Origin: Streptomyces sp. CB02009 | Lineage (GTDB): Bacteria > Actinomycetota > Actinomycetes > Streptomycetales > Streptomycetaceae | DNA: 64,000 nucleotides | Assembly (NCBI RefSeq): GCF_001905825.1 | Contig: NZ_LIVV01000009.1 | Span: forward strand, 389,600 to 453,599 | Direction: 5' to 3' | Shown: positions 56,945 through 64,000 of the stretch, in pieces | Layout of the letters: each line of letters begins with the position of its first letter | Position numbering within the stretch: the stretch's first letter is position 1 | Translations under genes and position numbers: made by a program | The notes under the pieces: generated by a model | Told to the model about the DNA's origin: nothing | Seen by the model: the letters and a program-made list of their open reading frames with translations, nothing else | The model's database searches: none

Positions 56945-56981
56945 AGAAGGGGCGCCCCCACGGACGGGGGGCGCCCCTTCT
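56945..56981. terminator. Bidirectional terminator after rsbN
   Basis: Perfect 15-bp arms AGAAGGGGCGCCCCC (56945-56959) and GGGGGCGCCCCTTCT (56967-56981) around ACGGACG, just past the rsbN stop and facing the convergent acyltransferase gene. Confidence 0.85.
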
Positions 56982-57071
56982 TCCATGCTCCGGCTTCCCT
57001 GCTCCGGACGAAACGCACGCTCCCGACGCGGCACGCTTCCCACGGTCCGCGCTCCCGACGCACGGCCGGCG

Positions 57072-58139
57072 TCAGAAGAAGACCGACCGCCGCTGCACCA
57101 GCAGCTTGTAGAGCGTGTGCTGGATCTGCTCCCGCACCTGATCCGTCAGGTTGAACATCAGCATCGGGTCCTCCGCCGCCTCCGGCGCGTACGAGTCCGT
57201 CGGGATCGGCTCACCGAACTGGATCGTCCACTTCGTCGGCAGCGGCAGCGCACCGAGCGGCCCCAGCCAGGGGAAGGTCGGGGTCAGCGGGAAGTACGGG
57301 AAGCCGAGCACCCGCGCCAGCGTCTTGGCGTTCCCGACCATCGGGTATATCTCCTCGGCCCCGACGATCGAGCAGGGCACGATCGGCACCCCGGCCCGCA
57401 GCGCCGTCGACACGAAGCCGCCCCGCCCGAACCGCTGGAGCTTGTACCGCTCCCCGAAGGGCTTCCCGATCCCCTTGAAGCCCTCCGGCATCACACCGAC
57501 GATCTCGCCGGAGCGCAGCAGCCGCTCCGCGTCCTCCGCGCAGGCCAGGGTGTGCCCCGCCTTGCGGGCCAGCTCGTTGACGACCGGCAGCACGAAGACC
57601 AGATCGGCGGCGAGCAGCCGCAGATGCCGCCCGGCCGGATGGTGGTCGTGGACGGCGACCTGCATCATCAGCCCGTCCAGCGGCAGAGTCCCCGAGTGGT
57701 TGGCGACGATGAGCGCCCCGCCCTCGGCGGGGATGTTCTCGACACCCTTCACCTCGACCCGGAAGTACTTCTCGTACAGCGGGCGGAGCAGGGACATCAG
57801 GACCTGGTCGGTGAGCTCCTCGTCGTAGCCGAACTCGTCGACCTCGTAGTCGCCGGTGATCCGGCGCCGCAGGAACGCGAGCCCGCCCGCGAGCCGCTTC
57901 TCCCAGCCGCCGGCCGCCGCCCCTGCTCCGGTCTCGCCCTCGGCCCCCACGTCGGCGCCAGGGGCCTCTCCGGCCGTATCGGAAGCCGGGCCCTCCCGGA
58001 TCCCCTCGGGCTCCTGGTGGCCCTGCTGAGGCCCCGGCAGGGCCCGTACGGCCGCCGCCTCGCCGTCGGCGCGGCCGCCGGGCCGTCGCCGGGCCCGCGA
58101 CCGGTCGTCGTCGAACGGAATGACCTTGGCGTCCGCCAT
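57072..58139 (-). CDS. Lysophospholipid acyltransferase family protein
   Basis: 355 residues. The acyltransferase region holds IVANHSGTLPLDGLMM, an NH-x-x-x-x-x-x-D variant of the usual NHx4D, and VMPEGFKGIGKPF in the position of the EGTRS-like substrate motif. The N-terminal 80 residues are disordered. It belongs to the LPLAT superfamily and probably acylates a glycerolipid at the membrane. Cotranscribed with the epimerase gene 15 bp upstream, a pairing conserved in Streptomyces. Confidence 0.86.
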   Translation of the reverse strand: MADAKVIPFDDDRSRARRRPGGRADGEAAAVRALPGPQQGHQEPEGIREGPASDTAGEAPGADVGAEGETGAGAAAGGWEKRLAGGLAFLRRRITGDYEVDEFGYDEELTDQVLMSLLRPLYEKYFRVEVKGVENIPAEGGALIVANHSGTLPLDGLMMQVAVHDHHPAGRHLRLLAADLVFVLPVVNELARKAGHTLACAEDAERLLRSGEIVGVMPEGFKGIGKPFGERYKLQRFGRGGFVSTALRAGVPIVPCSIVGAEEIYPMVGNAKTLARVLGFPYFPLTPTFPWLGPLGALPLPTKWTIQFGEPIPTDSYAPEAAEDPMLMFNLTDQVREQIQHTLYKLLVQRRSVFF

Positions 58140-58154
58140 CGCTGTCCGGTCTCC

Positions 58155-59267
58155 TCAGGCGCCGTCGTGAACAGAGTGAACAGAGCGCACCGCGTGCGCG
58201 GGGGGTACGGCGGGCCCGGGGTCGCCCGGCCGGCCGGCCGACGAGCCCAGCCGCCCCGCGATCCGGTCCACCGCCCCCGCCAGCATCTCCGGCGGCAGCA
58301 GCCCCGGCCCCCGGCCCCGCGCGAAGTCCGCGAGGGCCTCCGCCGTGGTGTAGCGCGGCGCGAAGCCGAGGACCTCGCGCGTCTGCACCGTCGACACCAC
58401 CCGGCCGTGGGTGAGCAGCCGGATCTGCTCGGGGGCGAAGTCGGTGATCCCGACGGTCCGCAGCGCCGTCCCCACCCAGGTGACGGCCGGCAGGAGCACC
58501 GGCACGGTGGGCCGCCCGAGCCGCCGCGCGCACTGCGAGAGCAGGAGCACGCCGTCGCCGGCGATATTGAAGGTGCCGCTGTTCAGGGTGGCTCTGCGGG
58601 GCTCGTGCGCCGTCAGCCGCAGCACGTCGATGACGTCGTCCTCGTGGACGAACTGCAGCCGCGGGTCGTAGCCGAGGACGGTCGGCAGCACCGGCAGCGC
58701 GAGGTACTCGGCGAGCGGCGAGTCGATCCGGGGGCCGAGGATGTTCGCGAACCGCAGCACGCACACGGCCACGTCGGGGCGGCGGCGGGCGAACCCCCGC
58801 ACGTACCCCTCGACCTCGACGGCGTCCTTCGCGAAGCCACCGCTGGGCAGCGACTTCGCGGCCGTCGTCTCGGTGAAGACGGCCGGGTCGCGGGGAGCGG
58901 AGCCGTAGACGCTGGTACTGGACTTGATCACGAGCCGGCTGATCCGCGGCGACTTCTGGCAGGCGCCGAGCAGCTGCAGGGTGCCGATGACGTTGGTCTC
59001 CTTGACCGACGTACGGCCACCGCCGCCGAGCGCCGTGCCGGTGACGTCCAGATGGACCACCGTGTCGACGTCGTGCTCGGCGAGGACCTTCGCGATCTCC
59101 GGCCGGCGGATGTCCGCCCGTACGAACTCGGCCGCGCCGAGCTGGTGCGCCGGGTCGACCGCGTCGACCGCGATCACCCGGTCCACCTCCGGATCCCGCT
59201 GGATCCGCCGCACGAAGCGGCCCCCGAGATGCCGGGCGGCACCGGTGACGAGCACGACCTTGCCCAA
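58155..59267 (-). CDS. NAD-dependent epimerase/dehydratase family protein
   Basis: About 370 residues of the extended SDR type. VVLVTGAARHLGGRFVRRI is the NAD site, VDTVVHLDVTGTALGG and IKSSTSVYG follow in order; the YxxxK pair is not obvious, so it may be atypical. The TTG at 59267 with GGAAGG 8 nt upstream gives a sensible N-terminus; the exact start is uncertain. Substrate unknown; its partner acyltransferase suggests lipid or envelope metabolism. Confidence 0.85.
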   Translation of the reverse strand: MGKVVLVTGAARHLGGRFVRRIQRDPEVDRVIAVDAVDPAHQLGAAEFVRADIRRPEIAKVLAEHDVDTVVHLDVTGTALGGGGRTSVKETNVIGTLQLLGACQKSPRISRLVIKSSTSVYGSAPRDPAVFTETTAAKSLPSGGFAKDAVEVEGYVRGFARRRPDVAVCVLRFANILGPRIDSPLAEYLALPVLPTVLGYDPRLQFVHEDDVIDVLRLTAHEPRRATLNSGTFNIAGDGVLLLSQCARRLGRPTVPVLLPAVTWVGTALRTVGITDFAPEQIRLLTHGRVVSTVQTREVLGFAPRYTTAEALADFARGRGPGLLPPEMLAGAVDRIAGRLGSSAGRPGDPGPAVPPAHAVRSVHSVHDGA

Positions 59268-59345
59268 GATCAGCGCCTTCCGTCCGTCTTCCGTTGGTGG
59301 CCACCGTAGCGCCTCGAGATTTCCGCGCGAACAACACGCAAACAA

Positions 59346-59381
59346 ACGTGGCCCTCCACCGCGAACGGTGGAGGGCCACGT
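59346..59381 (-). terminator. Intrinsic terminator downstream of the bS22 gene
   Basis: Perfect 15-bp arms ACGTGGCCCTCCACC (59346-59360) and GGTGGAGGGCCACGT (59367-59381). On the minus strand the stem is followed by TTTGTTTGCG, a U-rich tail. Confidence 0.85.
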
Positions 59382-59415
59382 CTGACGCACAGAACGCTGC
59401 GGAGCAGCTGTCGCC

Positions 59416-59514
59416 TTACTTCTTGTTGCGACGCTGAACGCGCGTGCGCTTCAGCAGCTTGCGGTGCTTCTTCTTGGCCATCCGCTTACGCCGCTTCTTG
59501 ATAACAGAGCCCAC
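59416..59514 (-). CDS. Small ribosomal protein bS22 (AURKAIP1/COX24 family)
   Basis: A 32-residue protein, MGSVIKKRRKRMAKKKHRKL followed by LKRTRVQRRNKK; 18 of 32 residues are Lys or Arg. It matches the AURKAIP1/COX24 family, identified in mycobacterial 30S structures as bS22. GTG start with GAGGG five nt upstream. It is often missed by gene finders because of its length. Terminator at 59346-59381; upstream region is 59515-59678, shared with nothing else. Confidence 0.92.
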   Translation of the reverse strand: MGSVIKKRRKRMAKKKHRKLLKRTRVQRRNKK

Positions 59515-59678
59515 GACTACCCTCGCTCACTTCTCGGAACATCCCCGCCTCCCGGCGGGGATCGGTGCGGGGCGTCTGGGCCCACACGACCTACGTCGGC
59601 CTAGCCTACCGTCCCGAGCACCACGCTTGTAATCCGAGGGACATACGGAGCTTTCCCGGCGTTGTCGCCGCGCTCGCG

Positions 59679-59888
59679 CTACGCGGTCCCCACCCCCACG
59701 AAGGACTCCCGCAGGTACTCGTGAACCGCCTGTTCCGGCACCCGGAAGGACCTGCCCACCCGGATCGCCGGCAGATGACCGCTGTGCACCAAGCGGTACA
59801 CGGTCATCTTGGACACGCGCATCACCGAGGCGACTTCCGCCACGGTCAGAAACTTGACCTCGTTGAGAGGTCGTTCGCCAGCAGCCAT
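59679..59888 (-). CDS. Excisionase/BldC-like helix-turn-helix protein
   Basis: 69 residues, essentially a single MerR-like (excisionase family) DNA-binding domain: FLTVAEVASVMRVSKMTVYR and LPAIRVGRSFRVPEQAVHEY. The fold is the same as the developmental regulator BldC, though this is not BldC itself. Such small proteins bind direct repeats and bend DNA. GGTGGG precedes the ATG. The gene lies next to bS22 and close to bldN, an arrangement conserved in Streptomyces. Confidence 0.88.
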   Translation of the reverse strand: MAAGERPLNEVKFLTVAEVASVMRVSKMTVYRLVHSGHLPAIRVGRSFRVPEQAVHEYLRESFVGVGTA

Positions 59889-60015
59889 GACCCACCTGTA
59901 CCTTCCGCCGCGACGCCCACCGGCTTCCCCTCCGGTGACTCTTCGTCGCCGAGCGCTCACGCTCCAGACTAGGGGCGGGTGGTACGAGTGGGGAAGAGGA
60001 GCTACCACCCGCCGT

Positions 60016-60831
60016 TTACCGTGACAGACACGCTCGATTGAGTACATAGCGCGTCAGCGGACGGTAGGAGGCGGAGCGCACGCCGTCATCAAGCGGAACG
60101 ACCACCGACACCTGCCCCTCCGCCTCACCGACGAACAGCGCCGGATCATCCGTATCGGCGAGACCGATGGCCTCGATACCCAGCTGACCAGCACCGCAGA
60201 CCCAGCCGTGGTCGCCGACGACCAGCTCGGGCAGCGGCCCGCCGGCCTCGGCGGCGCTCTCCAGAGCCGCCCTAACCGGCAGCGGGGAGTGGGAGTGCGC
60301 CCCCGGCTCGCGCCCGCCTCCCGACGGCCCCGGCTCTCGCACCAGTGCGACCCCCCGTACGTAGTCGAGAAGGTACGTGCGTACGCCGAACCGGGTCGTT
60401 ATGTCGACACATCGCCCCTGCGCCGGTGTGAGGACAAGACATCCCGCCGCCGACAAAGCGTCTGCGAGAGCGACGTAGAAACCGAGCAGCCGATGCGGAT
60501 GACCCGTCCCGAGCAGCACCGGGACCCGCCGAGCGGCCGCCGCGCCCAACCGCGCGGCGAAGGCGTCCAGCGCCCTCAGCGTCCGCTCGGGATCGATCAC
60601 GTCGGGCCCCGACCGATGCCCGGGATCGTCCGACACCCCGCACTTGTCGGCCATCAGCCGCAGCAGATCCGCCTCGCCCCACCCCCAGGTGGGATCCAGT
60701 CCGAGGAGCACCCGCGGATCCCGCGCCGCGAAGAGCCGATAGCTCCGCAGGCTCTCCTCCCGCGACGTCGCCACCGTGCCCGCCAACCCCGCCGCCAACA
60801 GATGCGCCCGCAGCGCCCCGGTACTCAACAC
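60016..60831 (-). CDS. Phosphatase-like protein of unknown specificity
   Basis: 271 residues. Segments VPVLLGTGHPHRLLGFYVAL and ELVVGDHGWVCGAGQLGIEA look like a conserved alpha/beta enzyme; Streptomyces homologues are commonly called phosphatase, but I cannot identify catalytic residues with confidence. GGIEAIGLADTDDPAL-like residues follow. No signal peptide or membrane helix. It precedes the excisionase-like gene on the same strand. Confidence 0.7.
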   Translation of the reverse strand: MLSTGALRAHLLAAGLAGTVATSREESLRSYRLFAARDPRVLLGLDPTWGWGEADLLRLMADKCGVSDDPGHRSGPDVIDPERTLRALDAFAARLGAAAARRVPVLLGTGHPHRLLGFYVALADALSAAGCLVLTPAQGRCVDITTRFGVRTYLLDYVRGVALVREPGPSGGGREPGAHSHSPLPVRAALESAAEAGGPLPELVVGDHGWVCGAGQLGIEAIGLADTDDPALFVGEAEGQVSVVVPLDDGVRSASYRPLTRYVLNRACLSR

Positions 60832-60927
60832 CCTCCCGATGCTGCCGGAACACCCCTTCCCCGGAGCCGAAACCCCCGGGACACCCCACCGTCGGCGTAA
60901 CGCCCGCCAGAACGTTCCGGCAGACCC

Positions 60928-62103
60928 CTACGCGAGCATCCCCCGCAGCGGGAAAGCCGCCTTCCGGGTCGCGAGCACCGCCTGGTCCAGCCGGTCCGCC
61001 GGGTCGTAGCCCTCGGACCAGTCCCGGAAGCCCACCGGCCACAGCCCGTCCGTCATCCGCCCGGGCCCCAGCTGCCGCGTCCGCGCGTACACCTCGTCCC
61101 GCCAGGACGACGGGATCACCGACTCCGGATCCACCGGGGCGTGCGCGGCGATCCCCACCAGATGCGTCCACGACCGCGGTACGACGTCGACCACCGCGTA
61201 TCCGCCCCCGCCCAGGGCCAGCCAGCGCCCCTCGGCGTACTCGTGCGCCAGCTCGTGACAGGCCTCCTGCACCGCCCGCTGCGCGTCGAGCGACACCGCG
61301 AGATGGGCCAGCGGATCCTCGAAGTGCGTGTCCGCCCCGTGCTGCGTGACGAGGACCTGCGGCCGGAAGTCCGCGAGCAGCTCGGGCACGACCGCGTGGA
61401 ACGCCCGCAGCCACCCCGCGTCCCCCGTCCCGGCCGGCAGCGCCACGTTCACGGCCCCGCCCTCACCGGGCCCGGCCGCCCCGGTCTCCTCCGGCCAGCC
61501 CGTCTGCGGGAACAGCGTCCGGGGATGCTCGTGCAGCGACACCGTCAGCACCCGGGGATCCTCCCAGAACGCCGCCTGCACCCCGTCCCCGTGATGCACG
61601 TCCACATCCACGTACGCGACCCGCTCCGCGCCCAGCTCGAGCAGCCGCGCGATCGCCAGGGACGCGTCGTTGTAGATGCAGAACCCCGAGGCGGCCCCGG
61701 GCATCGCGTGGTGCAGACCGCCCGCGAAGTTCACCGCGTGCGCGGCCTCCCCGCGCCACACCGCCTCCGCGGCGCCCACCGACTGCCCCGCGATCAGCGC
61801 GGAGGCCTCGTGCATCCCGGCGAACGCGGGATCGTCGACCGTGCCGAGCCCGTAGGACTGGTCGGCGTGCCGCGGATCGGCCGACGCCGCCCGCACCGCC
61901 GCCACATAGTCCTCACGGTGCACGAGACGCAGCGTCGAGTCCCCCGCCGGCTTCGCCGCGACCACGTCCACGGCCCGGTCGAGCCCGTACGCCCGCACCA
62001 ACGACATCGTCAGCGCGAGCCGTACCGGATCCATCGGATGCTCGGAACCGAAGTCGTACTGCGTGACAGCTTCATCCCACATCAACAGTGCGCGGCCGCT
62101 CAT
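60928..62103 (-). CDS. acuC: Acetoin utilization protein AcuC (class I HDAC-like)
   Basis: 391 residues with the arginase/deacetylase fold. Zinc site elements are visible in VDVDVHHGDGVQAAF, and the active-site histidine pair in NFAGGLHHAMPGAASGFCIY; GGGGYAVVDVVPRSW ends the domain. AcuC-type enzymes deacetylate acetyl-CoA synthetase and related proteins. The MFS gene upstream overlaps its start by 32 bp. TACGGT lies 7 nt before the ATG. Confidence 0.92.
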   Translation of the reverse strand: MSGRALLMWDEAVTQYDFGSEHPMDPVRLALTMSLVRAYGLDRAVDVVAAKPAGDSTLRLVHREDYVAAVRAASADPRHADQSYGLGTVDDPAFAGMHEASALIAGQSVGAAEAVWRGEAAHAVNFAGGLHHAMPGAASGFCIYNDASLAIARLLELGAERVAYVDVDVHHGDGVQAAFWEDPRVLTVSLHEHPRTLFPQTGWPEETGAAGPGEGGAVNVALPAGTGDAGWLRAFHAVVPELLADFRPQVLVTQHGADTHFEDPLAHLAVSLDAQRAVQEACHELAHEYAEGRWLALGGGGYAVVDVVPRSWTHLVGIAAHAPVDPESVIPSSWRDEVYARTRQLGPGRMTDGLWPVGFRDWSEGYDPADRLDQAVLATRKAAFPLRGMLA

Positions 62104-63277
62104 GCCCGCCACCGTATCGGGCCGGTCGCGAACCGAACGACGTGGCATACACCACCGTCACCAGGACCAGCACCATCGGCACCAGCATCGCGCCCCGGTA
62201 GCTCCACGCGTCACCCAGCGCCCCCACCAGGGGCGAGCCGATCAGGAACCCGACGTAGTTGAAGACGTTGAGCCGCGCCACCGCCGCGTCGCTCGCCCCG
62301 GGGAACAGCCTCCCGGCCGCCGCGAAGGTCTGCGGCACGATCACGCTCAGCCCGAGCCCCAGCACCGTGAACCCGACGATCCCCACCCAGGCCCCCGGCG
62401 ACACCGCCACCACCGCGAACCCCAGCGCCCCCAGGACGGCACCGGCCCGCACGACCGTCGCCGCCCCGAACCGCCTGACCCCGAAGTCCCCCACGGCCCG
62501 CCCGAGGAGGGTCGTCACCATGTACGCGTTGTACGGCACGGTCGCCAGTTCCTCGGAGCTGCCCAGCACGTCCTGGAGGTACTTGGCACTCCAGTTGGAG
62601 ACGGTCGAGTCCCCGATGTACGCGAACGTCATCACCAGGCAGAGCGGCAGCAGCAGCGTGAAGGCGACTCCGCTCCCCTTGCCGTCCCCCGCCTCCGCCA
62701 CGGCGTCGGGCCCGTCGCCCCCGGCCACGTACCACCGGCTCCCGACGAACGCGAGGGGCAGCAGCACCGCCACCACCGGCAGGTAGGACGTGAAGAGCGA
62801 CAGATGCCAGTGCGCCCCGACCCAGGCCAGCGAGGCCCCGGCGATCCCGCCGAGACTGTACGAGGCGTGGAAGCCGAGCATGATGCTCCGCCCGTACGCC
62901 CGCTGGAGGCTGACCCCCAGCATGTTCATGGAGGCGTCGAGCGCCCCGACCGCGAGCCCGAAGAGCCCCAGCGCCAGAGCCGCGTGCCACAGCCGGTCCC
63001 CCACGCCCACGGCGAGCAGCGCCAGGAGCACGAACGGCTGGGCCCACCGCAGCACGACCGCGGGCCCCACCCGGGCGACGACCTTCTCGGTCATCACACT
63101 CGCGACACCGGCCAGGATCGGCACGGCCGCCAGGAACGCCGGCAGCAGCGCGTCCGAGATCCCGTACCGGTCCTGGATCGCCGGTATTCGGGTCACGAGC
63201 AGGGCGAACGTCACCCCCTGCACGAAAAAGCTGACCGCCAGGGATCCCCGCCCACGCCGCAACCGCGCATCCGTCAT
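62072..63277 (-). CDS. MFS transporter
   Basis: 401 residues with about twelve hydrophobic helices. LAVSFFVQGVTFALLVTRIP starts helix 1 and the loop between helices 2 and 3 and the central loop have the usual MFS spacing. It resembles fosmidomycin/fucose-permease-like exporters in general form; substrate unknown. The stop lies 32 bp inside the acuC gene, so translation is coupled. Confidence 0.9.
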   Translation of the reverse strand: MTDARLRRGRGSLAVSFFVQGVTFALLVTRIPAIQDRYGISDALLPAFLAAVPILAGVASVMTEKVVARVGPAVVLRWAQPFVLLALLAVGVGDRLWHAALALGLFGLAVGALDASMNMLGVSLQRAYGRSIMLGFHASYSLGGIAGASLAWVGAHWHLSLFTSYLPVVAVLLPLAFVGSRWYVAGGDGPDAVAEAGDGKGSGVAFTLLLPLCLVMTFAYIGDSTVSNWSAKYLQDVLGSSEELATVPYNAYMVTTLLGRAVGDFGVRRFGAATVVRAGAVLGALGFAVVAVSPGAWVGIVGFTVLGLGLSVIVPQTFAAAGRLFPGASDAAVARLNVFNYVGFLIGSPLVGALGDAWSYRGAMLVPMVLVLVTVVYATSFGSRPARYGGGHERPRTVDVG

Positions 63278-63320
63278 GGCGGCACAGCGTACGGCCGGAA
63301 CCTACCCGGGGGTAGATGGA

Positions 63321-63968
63321 TCACAGTCCCAATATCGCCGGCAGCTCGTCCATGGCCCCGAAGAACCCCTGGGCGCCCGCGAGCTTCTCCTCGGGCGTCA
63401 TCGCGGTGAACCCGTACACGTCCATCCCGGCCGCCACCGCCGCCTGCACCCCGAGCCGGCTGTCCTCGACCACCACACACCGATCGGGCGCCACACCCAT
63501 CCGCGAGGCCGCGTGGAGGAACAGGTCGGGTGCCGGCTTGCCCCGGCCGACGTCCTCGGCGCTGAAGACGAGCTCGTCGGGGAACCAGGCGTCGAGCCCG
63601 GTCTTCCGGTGCCCCACCCGGATCCGCTCATGACTCCCCGAGGAGGCCACACAGTACGGAACCCCCGCCTCGGCCAGCTGCTTGAGCACTTCCGCGGCCC
63701 CGGCGACCGCCTCGAGCTCGGCCCGGAAGGCGGCGAAGACCCGCGCGTGGAACGTCTCGTCGAAACCGGCCGGCAGACGCTGCCCGCTCCGCTCCTCGAC
63801 AAGCTCGTGAATGCGGTGCATGGCGGACCCCATGAAGTCACGCACGGATTCCTCGTACGTGGTCGGGTGCCCGAGCTCGGTCAGATAGCCGGCCAACAAC
63901 GTGTTGGAAATCGGCTCGCTGTCCACGAGCACACCGTCGTTGTCGAAGATCACCAGGTCGTAGCGCAT
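63321..63968 (-). CDS. HAD-superfamily hydrolase (beta-PGM/phosphoglycolate type)
   Basis: 215 residues. LVIFDNDGVLVDSEPISNTL carries the DxDx(V/T) nucleophile; ASSGSHERI is motif II (Ser) and GRGKPAPDLFLHAASRMG with CVVVEDSRLGV give motifs III and IV, subfamily IA. Likely a sugar-phosphate phosphatase or mutase. TAAGCT lies exactly 6 nt before the ATG, so it is probably leaderless. It is the first gene at the right edge. Confidence 0.9.
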   Translation of the reverse strand: MRYDLVIFDNDGVLVDSEPISNTLLAGYLTELGHPTTYEESVRDFMGSAMHRIHELVEERSGQRLPAGFDETFHARVFAAFRAELEAVAGAAEVLKQLAEAGVPYCVASSGSHERIRVGHRKTGLDAWFPDELVFSAEDVGRGKPAPDLFLHAASRMGVAPDRCVVVEDSRLGVQAAVAAGMDVYGFTAMTPEEKLAGAQGFFGAMDELPAILGL

Positions 63969-64000
63969 ACGCCCAGCTTAGAACGCAAAAATGCCTCAAC

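Overview
This is a 64 kb stretch of high-GC chromosome with very high third-position G/C, GTG and TTG starts, and many leaderless-looking genes. The gene set points firmly to Streptomyces: the developmental sigma factor BldN with its anti-sigma RsbN, the redox repressor Rex heading a hemA-hemC-hemD operon, futalosine-pathway menaquinone genes, a mycothiol-type DinB protein, class I LysRS, and the tiny ribosomal protein bS22. From memory, gene order follows the S. coelicolor regions around SCO4494-SCO4468 and SCO3303-SCO3332. It looks like ordinary core chromosome: I see no integrase, transposase, tRNA, CRISPR array or biosynthetic megacluster.

Layout. 1-4008: the late menaquinone block (mqnE fragment, AsnC regulator, mqnM, mqnP, mqnL). 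4098-8859: small membrane protein, LysR regulator, EamA exporter, a small secreted protein, a TTA-containing membrane protein, and a translationally coupled cytosine-deaminase-like/2OG-oxygenase pair. 8949-12618: an unusual two-gene unit made of a P-loop ATPase and a membrane-anchored periplasmic-binding-protein-like sensor. 12636-14884: secreted peptidoglycan-binding protein, TTA-containing AraC regulator, SRPBCC protein. 14917-19133: a System II cytochrome c maturation operon (TlpA, CcdA, ResB, CcsB) behind a clear promoter. 19232-23744: Tat-type lipoprotein deacetylase, histidine phosphatase, hemL, conserved protein. 23795-31403: KimA-like permease, MerR, a signal-less binding protein, AraC, acetyltransferases and an NmrA oxidoreductase. 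31454-36326: Mut7-C RNase protein, MarR, TetR with a divergent FAD monooxygenase, secreted protein, SDR. 36481-41030: RtcB RNA ligase, two DUF3558-like lipoproteins, DUF2637 protein. 41110-46074: lysS and argS diverging around two DnaA boxes, DUF1876, DUF4253. 46090-52502: hemB, a 611 bp repeat-filled spacer, then hemD-hemC-hemA-rex. 52775-56939: glutaredoxin-like protein, HAD phosphatase, bldN, rsbN. 57072-63968: acyltransferase, epimerase, bS22, excisionase-like HTH protein, phosphatase-like protein, acuC, MFS transporter and a HAD hydrolase.

The parts connect mainly through respiration and development. Menaquinone, cytochrome c and heme synthesis are all respiratory; Rex (NADH/NAD+ sensing) has a near-perfect operator over its own promoter and probably tunes the hem operon. 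BldN appears to drive its own inhibitor, because a BldN-type promoter sits upstream of rsbN. Two genes carry the rare TTA codon (6737 gene and the 13366 AraC regulator) and so may depend on the bldA tRNA.

The most novel-looking signals are: a family of intergenic stem-loops downstream of hemB whose two good copies differ by compensatory base changes; the ATPase/anchored-sensor pair; a MarR-type operator found at two promoters (30491 and 32714); and five 14-bp operator units in exact 14-bp register between the TetR and FAD monooxygenase genes.
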